DNA of 22,896 bases, from contig JBKKCR010000116.1 of NCBI GenBank assembly GCA_046712825.1, positions 1 through 22,896 on the forward strand, written 5' to 3'. Below the pieces are notes generated by a model that did no database searches, was not told where the DNA came from, and saw nothing but the letters and a program-made list of their open reading frames with translations. Numbering within the stretch: the stretch's first letter is position 1; every line of letters starts with the position of its first letter. A program made the translations under genes and the position numbers. Source of the stretch: DATFGK01 sp046712825 (GTDB lineage Bacteria > Actinomycetota > AC-67). Below, piece after piece: positions 6,744 through 12,687 of the stretch.

Positions 6744-7619
6744 GTGGAGCTCGTGGAGGAGTGGGAAGACCGGGGGCGCTTCCTCGACGTTGATGGCCGG
6801 CGGATCTTCTGCGTCGACATCCCGGCCGACCGGGAGCTCGCCGAGCCGCTCCTCCTCCTCCACGGATTCCCGACGTCGTCCTTCGACTGGCGAGGGATCA
6901 TCGACCCGCTGGCGCGCGGACGCCGCGTCGTTACCTTCGACTGGCTCGGCTTCGGGTTGTCCGACAAGCCCGCCGACATCCGCTACTCGCTGTTCGACCA
7001 AGCGTCCATCGCGGAAGAGGTCGTACGGATGCTCGGCATCGAACGCGCCGCGGTCGTGTCGCACGACATGGGCGACTCGATCGCGGCCGAGCTCTACGCA
7101 CGGTCGATCGAGGGAACGCTCGGGTTCGACGTCTCCAAGCGCATCCTCACCAACGGCAGCATCTACATCGAGATGGCGCAGCTGTCCCCCGGACAACAGA
7201 TGCTCCTGGCGATGGACGACGCGGCGCTTCCGATCGAGATCTCCCCCATCTACGACACGTTCGGGCCTTCGATCGCGTCGATCTTCGGCGACACGCCGCC
7301 GAGCGAGGCGGAGCTTCGGGCGCAGTGGGAGCTGCTGTCGCGGAGCGACGGCCAGACGATCCTGCCGCGAACGATCCGCTACATCGAGGAGCGTCGCGTG
7401 CACGAGGTCCGCTGGATCGCGGCGCTGCGAGACCATCCCTCGCCGATCACCGTCGTCTGGGGTGAGCGCGACCCGATCGCCGTCTACCCGATGGCGGAGC
7501 GATTCGTGTCGGAGCGGCCGGGCACGCCGCTGGTGCGACTCGACGGCGTCGGGCACTTCCCGATGATCGAAGCGCCGGGCCGTCTCTACGACGCGATCGA
7601 AGGGGCGCTCAAGAGCTAG
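6744..7619 (+). CDS. MEST-like alpha/beta hydrolase with Asp nucleophile
   Basis: A 291-residue alpha/beta-hydrolase protein related to haloalkane dehalogenases and epoxide hydrolases. The elbow is SHDMG with Asp108 as nucleophile; WGERDP supplies Asp243 and GVGHFP supplies His271. HGFPTSSFDW forms the oxyanion region. From memory, DWLGFGLSDKP, the YSLFDQASI stretch, SHDMGDSIAAEL and the later PSEAEL...Y..ERR...RW..AL pattern follow mammalian MEST/PEG1 more closely than classical dehalogenases. No enzymatic activity is well established for MEST, so the substrate is unknown. The GTG at 6744 is chosen for its leaderless geometry (TAGACT 8 nt upstream); GTG 6753 is an alternative. The stop shares CTAG with the convergent gene at 7616. 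Confidence 0.82.
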   Translation: MELVEEWEDRGRFLDVDGRRIFCVDIPADRELAEPLLLLHGFPTSSFDWRGIIDPLARGRRVVTFDWLGFGLSDKPADIRYSLFDQASIAEEVVRMLGIERAAVVSHDMGDSIAAELYARSIEGTLGFDVSKRILTNGSIYIEMAQLSPGQQMLLAMDDAALPIEISPIYDTFGPSIASIFGDTPPSEAELRAQWELLSRSDGQTILPRTIRYIEERRVHEVRWIAALRDHPSPITVVWGERDPIAVYPMAERFVSERPGTPLVRLDGVGHFPMIEAPGRLYDAIEGALKS

Positions 7620-7951
7620 GCGTCGTCGAGTGGGACATAGAAGCCTTCGACCTGATCGCCGAGCTTGCTCGCGAGCAGGTACACGAAGTACCGGAGCACG
7701 AGCACCGCGTCCCTGCCCGACAGCGATGCGACGACGTCCGGCGGACGGTGATCGTTCGTCGCGCGCCGCTTGGCGGCCGGCTTGAGCATGACCGGGCTGG
7801 TCTTGAATCGCCCAACGCGACGGATCATCGTCGACGGCTTTGAGCGGGCGACCTCCCACGCGCGGATCTCACCCGAGCGGATGCTCATACGGAGGTCAGT
7901 GAGGAAGCGCGTCGGCGTGACGCCCTCACGAAGGTGCAGCATCACCTTCAT
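7616..7951 (-). CDS. Small hypothetical protein
   Basis: I do not recognise this 111-residue protein. It is soluble and basic in the middle (Lys/Arg-rich RRVGRFKTSPVMLKPAAKRR) with a hydrophobic helix near the C-terminus (AVLVLRYFVYLLASKLG). Codon use is high in third-position G/C, as in a native gene. ATG 7951 is taken as start; ATG 7942 with AAGGTG just upstream is an alternative. TACACT lies 10 nt before 7951. The gene lies between the MEST-like hydrolase, with which it shares the CTAG stop at 7616-7619, and the atypical two-gene operon at 7994-8690. Confidence 0.6.
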   Translation of the reverse strand: MKVMLHLREGVTPTRFLTDLRMSIRSGEIRAWEVARSKPSTMIRRVGRFKTSPVMLKPAAKRRATNDHRPPDVVASLSGRDAVLVLRYFVYLLASKLGDQVEGFYVPLDDA

Positions 7952-7993
7952 CGCACCATCAAGTGTACGACGTTAGACGGTCTGGAAGAACAG

Positions 7994-8302
7994 CTAGCAG
8001 GCTCCAAACACCTCGCCGACGTCCCATTTTCCGTTGATTCCCGTGTGAACGGATACCGTGGTAAGAATCTTGGCGCCGTCAAACCTTTCGTAGACGACAT
8101 GATGAGGTCCGACCTCTCTTCGAGTCAGCGACTCCCTCTTACCCGGAAGGAAACTGTCGATCGCCTGGTCGGCCGAGTCGTAGCGGCCTGTGGAGAAGTC
8201 GATGTAACCGCTGAAGCACCTGCTGCGATCTAGACTCCCAACAGCCAACACGGCACCAGCTGAAACGAGCGCGATGGCGAGCAGCCATCTCAATTTCGCC
8301 AT
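7994..8302 (-). CDS. Small secreted hypothetical protein
   Basis: Unrecognised 102-residue protein. It begins MAKLRW and then a hydrophobic stretch (LLAIALVSAGAVLAVGS), so it is exported or membrane-anchored. The mature part carries only two cysteines, Cys29 and the C-terminal Cys102, possibly a disulfide. ATG 8302 lies 4 nt after the stop of the gene at 8307, so the two form an operon. Codon use is unlike the neighbours: CTA, AGA, AGG, TTG and many A/T third positions, pointing to recent acquisition. TAG stop at 7994. Confidence 0.55.
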   Translation of the reverse strand: MAKLRWLLAIALVSAGAVLAVGSLDRSRCFSGYIDFSTGRYDSADQAIDSFLPGKRESLTRREVGPHHVVYERFDGAKILTTVSVHTGINGKWDVGEVFGAC

Positions 8303-8306
8303 CGAC

Positions 8307-8690
8307 TCACCGCATCTCCGGGTCGGCGTTCAGCGGGCAGGGAACCACCTTCCACGTCTCCGTGATTCGCCATCCCAGACCTGGGAAACGCCTGACGACG
8401 ATCGATGATCCAGGTTTACCCTTCTCGTAGTTACTGAACGTCACCGGGTTGACCCCGCTGCGCTTCATAACCGGGAAATAGATGGGACTCTTCTGAGCAG
8501 CCTCTTCCGGTGTCTCAACATACGAACCCTTGAAATGCTGAGGAGGCGGGATCCCGTAGTCGCTGAGCCCTGCTTGGTAGCAAGGATGTGCGAACGTCTT
8601 GAGCGAGTCGTTCTGGGGCCCAGTCGCAAAGAGGACGCCGAGGGCGATGATTGCGACCAATCGAGCAAGGATCTTTGCTTTCCCACGCAT
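8307..8690 (-). CDS. Secreted or membrane-anchored hypothetical protein
   Basis: Unrecognised 127-residue protein. ATG 8690 starts a signal-like N-terminus, MRGKAK then LARLVAIIALGVLFATG. The rest is soluble with two cysteines (37 and 118) and an aromatic C-terminal half (RFPGLGWRITETWKVVP). The open frame extends further upstream, but that part overlaps the tryptophanase promoter and start and has no coding character. It is the first gene of a two-gene operon with 7994-8302, has the same lower-GC composition, and is divergent from tnaA. No good promoter was found; TACGCT lies 11 nt upstream. Confidence 0.55.
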   Translation of the reverse strand: MRGKAKILARLVAIIALGVLFATGPQNDSLKTFAHPCYQAGLSDYGIPPPQHFKGSYVETPEEAAQKSPIYFPVMKRSGVNPVTFSNYEKGKPGSSIVVRRFPGLGWRITETWKVVPCPLNADPEMR

Positions 8691-8725
8691 GTCTAGATGC
8701 GAGCGTACGAGAGCAAGCGAGGATT

Positions 8726-8742
8726 GACTAGGGTTTATAGTC
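8726..8742 (+). promoter_or_regulatory. -10 element with overlapping dyad upstream of tryptophanase
   Basis: TATAGT (8736-8741) matches five of six -10 bases and would start transcription near 8749, about 45 nt before the TTG start. It overlaps an inverted repeat, GACTA (8726-8730) and TAGTC (8738-8742), a possible operator. No -35 at the proper distance is apparent. The leader has no tnaC-like reading frame containing Trp. Confidence 0.35.
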
Positions 8743-8793
8743 CCGCTCAAGACTTCCTCGCGACGCGACACATCGAAACGGGAGGTTCGCACC

Positions 8794-10176
8794 TTGGAGT
8801 CCGACTTCTCGACGATCATCGAGCCGTTCCGCATCAAGTCCGTCGAGCCGATCCGGTTCACGACCCACGAGGAGCGCGAGGGTGCGCTGCGCGAGGCCGG
8901 GTACAACCTCTTCGGGCTCAAGGCCGAGGACGTGCTCATCGATCTGCTCACCGACTCGGGGACCGGCGCGATGTCGGCGGCGCAGTGGTCGGGGATGATG
9001 CGAGGCGATGAGTCGTACGCGGGGTCGCGCTCCTTCTTCCGGTTCGAGGAGGCGGTCCGAGAGCTCACCGGGTTCCGTCACATCATCCCGACGCATCAGG
9101 GTCGCGCGGCCGAGCGCATCCTGTTCGCCGAGACGGTGAAGCCCGGCTACGTCGTACCCAACAACACCCACTTCGACACGACCCGAGCGAACGTCGAGCA
9201 CGACGGCGGGATCGCACGAGACCTCGTGATCCCGGAAGGAACGCAGCCGAAGACCGTTCATCCCTTCAAGGGAAACATGGACGTCGAGCGGCTCGACCGG
9301 ACGATCGCCGAGACCGGCCGCGAGGGCGTGCCGCTGGTGCTGGTCACGGTCACGAACAACTCCGGCGGCGGGCAGCCGGTCTCGCTGGAGAATCTGCGCG
9401 CCGTGCGATCGGTGTGCGACCGCCACGGCGTCCCGTTCTTCCTCGATGCGTGTCGCTTCGCAGAGAACGCGTGGTTCATCAAGCAACGAGAGCCCGGCCA
9501 GGCCGACCGGTCCCCGTTCGACATCGCGCGCGAGATGTTCTCGCTCGCCGATGGTGCGACGTTCAGCGCGAAGAAGGATGGCCTCGCGAACATCGGCGGC
9601 TTCCTCGCGATGAACGACGACGACCTCGCAATGCGCTGCCGCGCGAACCTGATCCTGACGGAAGGGTTCCCGTCCTACGGCGGGCTCGCCGGCTACGACC
9701 TCGAGGCGATCGCGGTGGGCATCCGCGAGGTGCTCGACGAGGACTACCTCCGGTATCGGGTCCGCTCGGTGGAGTACCTGTGGGAGAAGATCAACGCCGC
9801 CGGGATCCCGACCATCAACCCGCCGGGCGGGCACGCCGTCTACGTCGACGCGAAGGCGTTCCTCTCGCATATCCCACCCTCGCAGTATCCGGCGCAGGCG
9901 CTCGCGGTCGAGCTGTACCGCGCAGGTGGCATCCGCACGGTCGAGATCGGCTCGGTCATGTTCGGGCGCGTCCAGTCCGACGGCTCCGAGGAGGCCGCTC
10001 CGATGGAGCTGGTTCGCCTGGCGATCCCGCGACGCGTCTACACGCAGTCGCACATCGACTACGTCGCCGAGGTCGTGGGCTCGGTTGTGCCCGGGGCGAA
10101 GGATCTCCGCGGGTACCGGATCACCCACCAGACCCCGTTCCTGCGTCACTTCACCGCGCGGTTCGAGCCGCTCTAG
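8794..10176 (+). CDS. tnaA: Tryptophanase (tryptophan indole-lyase)
   Basis: PLP-dependent beta-eliminating lyase of 460 residues that converts tryptophan to indole, pyruvate and ammonia. The family framework runs throughout: EPFRIKSVEPI, LIDLLTDSGTGAMS, MMRGDESYAGSRSF, IPTHQGRAAE, DACRFAENAWFIKQRE, EGFPSYGGLAG and IPRRVYTQSHID. The Schiff-base lysine is in SAKKD (Lys260/Lys261, the second by homology). Two sites separate it from tyrosine phenol-lyase: IRTVEIG has Ile385 where TPL has Arg381, and LRHFTARF has His452, matching TnaA His463, where TPL has Phe. The TTG start at 8794 is supported by GGGAGG (8780-8785) 8 nt upstream; the next ATG is deep inside the fold. No tnaB permease or tnaC leader is adjacent. 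Its stop shares CTAG with the gene at 10173. Confidence 0.9.
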   Translation: MESDFSTIIEPFRIKSVEPIRFTTHEEREGALREAGYNLFGLKAEDVLIDLLTDSGTGAMSAAQWSGMMRGDESYAGSRSFFRFEEAVRELTGFRHIIPTHQGRAAERILFAETVKPGYVVPNNTHFDTTRANVEHDGGIARDLVIPEGTQPKTVHPFKGNMDVERLDRTIAETGREGVPLVLVTVTNNSGGGQPVSLENLRAVRSVCDRHGVPFFLDACRFAENAWFIKQREPGQADRSPFDIAREMFSLADGATFSAKKDGLANIGGFLAMNDDDLAMRCRANLILTEGFPSYGGLAGYDLEAIAVGIREVLDEDYLRYRVRSVEYLWEKINAAGIPTINPPGGHAVYVDAKAFLSHIPPSQYPAQALAVELYRAGGIRTVEIGSVMFGRVQSDGSEEAAPMELVRLAIPRRVYTQSHIDYVAEVVGSVVPGAKDLRGYRITHQTPFLRHFTARFEPL

Positions 10177-10439
10177 ACGGGCGGGCTCTCTTTCGGCTTG
10201 CCGCCATCAGCCGTCGCGAGCTTCCGGAGGACCTCGCGGACGCGGTGCTCGTCCGCCATCCGGACCAGGACGTGGCGGCCTTCGACGAAGTCGATCGACG
10301 GGTATCCGGCGGCCGCGGGCGACAAGGTTGCCTCGAAGCCATGGGCGATGAGCGTCATCCTGATCACCTCGGCCTCGGCGGCGCTGTTGGCGAACGCCAC
10401 CTCGACCATGCGGTCACGCTCGAACCGGTACGCGCTCAT
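10173..10439 (-). CDS. DUF2007-like small protein
   Basis: An 88-residue protein. From residue 11 (MVEVAFANSAAEAEVIRMTL) it has the ferredoxin-like pattern of DUF2007 proteins, called putative signal-transducing proteins: a strand, a helix that selects neighbouring positions, HGFEATL, then VLVRMADEHRVREVLRKL. The function of this family is not known. ATG 10439 has no Shine-Dalgarno. TACGAT ends 8 nt upstream and an ECF-like GGAAC-N17-CGTTA overlaps it. ATG 10409 is a shorter alternative start. It is divergent from the secreted hydrolase and convergent with tnaA through a shared CTAG. Confidence 0.65.
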   Translation of the reverse strand: MSAYRFERDRMVEVAFANSAAEAEVIRMTLIAHGFEATLSPAAAGYPSIDFVEGRHVLVRMADEHRVREVLRKLATADGGKPKESPPV

Positions 10440-10447
10440 CTCGAGGC

Positions 10448-10478
10448 ATCGTAACGCCACACCCCCGGCAGGAGTTCC
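10448..10478 (-). promoter_or_regulatory. Candidate ECF-type promoter for the DUF2007-like gene
   Basis: On the minus strand GGAAC (10478-10474) is followed after 17 nt by CGTTAC (10456-10451). The spacing equals that of the ECF candidate at 99-127. A housekeeping-like TACGAT (10453-10448) overlaps it and would also give a start at or near ATG 10439. Either sigma factor could serve; sequence alone does not decide. Confidence 0.42.
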
Positions 10479-10489
10479 CGACCGCGTGG

Positions 10490-10507
10490 TCGAAATGTAC
10501 TTTTCGA
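10490..10507. promoter_or_regulatory. Operator-like inverted repeat before the secreted hydrolase
   Basis: TCGAAA (10490-10495) and TTTCGA (10502-10507) form a perfect dyad with a 6-nt spacer. A wider pair, TGGTCGA (10487-10493) and TCGACCA (10518-10524), shares the left arm. The -10-like TACTTT (10498-10503) lies inside the dyad, so a bound regulator would block it. The half-sites resemble actinobacterial LexA boxes, but the spacer is 2 nt too long. Confidence 0.4.
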
Positions 10508-10540
10508 ATGCATCTGCTCGACCACCAGGGGGGAATCGAA

Positions 10541-12097
10541 ATGCTCCGACCCGCACATCGCCGCCTGCTCGCCGCCTTGGCCTGCGCGGCCGCGCTGGCC
10601 GTCTTCGTCCCGGCCCAGGCCGCCGAGCCCTCGATCACAGATGGCGTCGTCGAATCCTTCGACGGCACGAACATCCTCTACCACCTCTTCCTTCCAGCGG
10701 ACGCGTCGCCGACGAACAAAGTCCCGGTCATCCTCATGACGCACGGGTGGGGTGGGTCCGGGCAGACGACGTACGCCGGCGACGTGAAACTCCTCGTCGA
10801 CGACGGCTACGCCGTGCTCACCTGGGATCAGCGCGGGTTCGGATCCTCGGGCGGCGAGGCCAACGTCGACGCGCAGGAGTTCGAGGTGCGAGACGTTCAG
10901 GCGCTGATCTCCTACGTCGCGAGCCGGCCGGAGATCCAAACCGACGGCCCGGGCGACCCGCGGATGGGGATGCTCGGCGGTTCGTACGCCGGCGGGATCC
11001 AACTCATGACCGCGGCAGCGGATCACCGCGTCGACGCGATCGCGCCCGACATCGCGTGGAACGACCTCCCGTACGCGATCTTCCCACGCGGGATCAACAA
11101 GCTCGGCTGGGACCTCGCGCTGTACGGGCTCGGCACCGCGACGGGGACCGCTGCCGGCATCCCCGCAGGCGAGACGGGCGGGCTCGCGTTCGAGATCCAC
11201 AAGGCGTTGATCGAAGGCGCCGTGCTGAACGAGGTCTCGCCGGAGAGCGTCGCCTGGTTCGACGCTCGGAGCCCCAAGCACTACATCAACGGCACCACAC
11301 TCGCCGACGGCACGCCGATCCCGGGCATCCAGGCGCCGACTCTGCTCACCCAGGGAACGATCGACACACTGTTCAACCTCAATCAAGCCATCTACAACCA
11401 GCGGCAGATCGCCGCGAACGGCGTGCCCACGAAGATGATCTTCTTCTGCGGCGGCCACGCGATCGGCGGCGGCACGGCCTGTCAGGCTGCGGACCAAGGC
11501 GAATACATCGACGCCGCGGTGCTCGCGTGGTTCGACCGGTACATCCGCGGGAACGCCGCGAGCGACACCGGTGCCGCGATCGACTACCAGCTCCAGGACG
11601 GCACGTTCGCGAGCGCTTCGGCGCTTCCGACGACCGCCGTCCCGGTGAGCGGCTCCGGGACGCTCGTCAACACGATCATTCCGACCAGCGGCACGCCACT
11701 GCAGGCCGGCCCGGCGCCGGACGGTTTCCGCATCCCCGTGCCGGTCCCGCCGACCGTGCACCTGCTCGGCATCCCGACGGCGACCGTGTCCGTGACCGGG
11801 ATCGGGCCCGACGCGGCGCTGTTCATCAAGCTGATCGACCTGAGCTCGGGTGAGGCGATCGCGATCGACGATCAGGTCGCGCCGCTACGGATCAAGAATC
11901 TGTCGGACACGGCACAGACGTTCACGGTCGACCTGACGTCGGTCGCGTGGGCCGTCCTGCCGGGGCACACGATCGCCGTGGAGGTGTCGCCCACCTCGCT
12001 CGACCACTCGTCGATCCGGACGCCGTTCGTTGCCGAAGTCGAGATGACGGTAACCGTGCCGTTCCTCGGTGGCGGCGCGGTGATCGGCGCCGGCTAG
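10541..12097 (+). CDS. Secreted CocE/NonD-type (X-Pro dipeptidyl-peptidase S15-like) hydrolase
   Basis: An exported serine hydrolase of 518 residues. ATG 10541 is preferred over ATG 10508 because AGGGGGGAA lies just upstream and the protein then starts with a clean signal peptide ending Ala-Gln-Ala near residue 26. The catalytic domain shows VILMTHGWGGSG, TWDQRGFGSSGG, the elbow GGSYAGG (Ser148), a probable acid at Asp275 in TQGTIDTLF, and His306 in GGHAIGG. The C-terminal 150-170 residues have the jelly-roll character of the S15/CocE accessory domain, including HTIAVEVSPTSLDHSS. The family hydrolyses peptides, esters or amides; the substrate here is not predictable. There is a Gly/Val-rich end but no anchor. 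The promoter region holds an operator-like dyad. Confidence 0.85.
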   Translation: MLRPAHRRLLAALACAAALAVFVPAQAAEPSITDGVVESFDGTNILYHLFLPADASPTNKVPVILMTHGWGGSGQTTYAGDVKLLVDDGYAVLTWDQRGFGSSGGEANVDAQEFEVRDVQALISYVASRPEIQTDGPGDPRMGMLGGSYAGGIQLMTAAADHRVDAIAPDIAWNDLPYAIFPRGINKLGWDLALYGLGTATGTAAGIPAGETGGLAFEIHKALIEGAVLNEVSPESVAWFDARSPKHYINGTTLADGTPIPGIQAPTLLTQGTIDTLFNLNQAIYNQRQIAANGVPTKMIFFCGGHAIGGGTACQAADQGEYIDAAVLAWFDRYIRGNAASDTGAAIDYQLQDGTFASASALPTTAVPVSGSGTLVNTIIPTSGTPLQAGPAPDGFRIPVPVPPTVHLLGIPTATVSVTGIGPDAALFIKLIDLSSGEAIAIDDQVAPLRIKNLSDTAQTFTVDLTSVAWAVLPGHTIAVEVSPTSLDHSSIRTPFVAEVEMTVTVPFLGGGAVIGAG

Positions 12098-12393
12098 AAC
12101 TCCCAATATTCCTCGGTCAGGCGGCCTTCGATCGCTCGGATGTTGCCGCGGGCGCACGCCGGGCAGAGGTACTCGACGCGGCGGCCCTCCATGCCTACCG
12201 ACCAGCCGGCCGGGAGGCCGCCCTCGGCGCAGGCCTCGGTGCGGCCGCATCGGGAGCACGCCCGGGTGAACGCGGCCTTCTTCGCCTTGGCCGGCGTCTT
12301 CTTACTCCCGGCCCGCTGGGCCTTGGCCGGCGCTCGCTTCGTGGGCGTCGGGCGCTTCTTCGGGGAGCTCTTTGAGGGTTTCTTGGGGGCCAT
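12094..12393 (-). CDS. Lys/Ala/Pro-rich protein with C-terminal zinc ribbon
   Basis: A 99-residue protein in two parts. Residues 1-43 are a disordered basic tail of KKP, PAKA and KKTPAKAKKA motifs, resembling histone-H1-like or Ku/topoisomerase tails of actinobacteria. Residues 44-99 form a probable zinc ribbon, with Cys46-x2-Cys49 and Cys77-x2-Cys80 and an extra Cys55. It ends NIRAIEGRLTEEYWEF. Nucleic-acid binding is likely, but the target is unknown. ATG 12393 is preceded by TAAGGT 6 nt upstream, which could be a leaderless -10 or a weak Shine-Dalgarno. Its TAG stop shares CTAG with the secreted hydrolase; it is divergent from the 50-residue protein at 12528. Confidence 0.72.
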   Translation of the reverse strand: MAPKKPSKSSPKKRPTPTKRAPAKAQRAGSKKTPAKAKKAAFTRACSRCGRTEACAEGGLPAGWSVGMEGRRVEYLCPACARGNIRAIEGRLTEEYWEF

Positions 12394-12527
12394 GGGGCTA
12401 CCTTACCGGGCGGCTTCCCGCCCCCGAGCCGGAGGGTGGCCTCCCCCATCTTCACAGGCGACCACCCTAGGCGGGGACTGCTGCGACCCGTAGTGTTCGG
12501 GGCGTACCGGGAATCAAGGGGGCCGAC

Positions 12528-12680
12528 ATGGCAGCTCGGAGCAGCAAGAAGACCAAGAAGATGGGGCGTTTCTCACGGCGCCTGGCCCGGATCGAGCGGC
12601 GCTCGCTCCGCATCCTGATGGTCCCGGTGGTCCTGATCGCTCAGCGGCGCATGATGCGCAGCCTCGAGCGGACGGCCTGA
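12528..12680 (+). CDS. 50-residue basic small protein
   Basis: Not recognised. The peptide starts MAARSSKKTKKMGRFSRRL. It has a hydrophobic patch (RILMVPVVLIAQ, about residues 28-39) and ends with a basic helix, so it could be an amphipathic membrane-associated or nucleic-acid-binding peptide. Support for coding: AAGGGGG (12516-12522) 5 nt before ATG 12528, third-position G/C near 90 per cent by eye, and an exact fit into the gap, ending 7 nt before the convergent UbiB-like gene. TAGTGT at 12491-12496 is a possible -10. It is below the usual annotation length cut-off. Confidence 0.6.
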   Translation: MAARSSKKTKKMGRFSRRLARIERRSLRILMVPVVLIAQRRMMRSLERTA

Positions 12681-12687
12681 CCGGCTC

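Noticed and set aside
7934..8233. Plus-strand 99-codon frame over the atypical island
   Set aside because: Overlaps two minus-strand genes that have signal peptides and an operon-like 4-nt gap; no ribosome-binding site and no domain on the plus strand.
8691..8793. tnaC-like leader peptide before tryptophanase
   Set aside because: The only frame open there (from ATG 8697) contains no Trp codon and runs on into tnaA, so it cannot act as a tryptophan-sensing leader.
8728..10149. 473-codon minus-strand frame opposite tryptophanase
   Set aside because: Low-complexity Arg/Asp-rich translation, no motif, and fully covered by tnaA.
10490..10507. LexA/SOS box
   Set aside because: Half-sites TCGAAA and TTTCGA resemble the actinobacterial box, but the spacer gives an 18-bp rather than 16-bp dyad and the inner C/G pair is missing.
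10436..11761. 441-codon minus-strand frame opposite the secreted hydrolase
   Set aside because: Shadow composition. The plus strand carries a complete catalytic triad and signal peptide.
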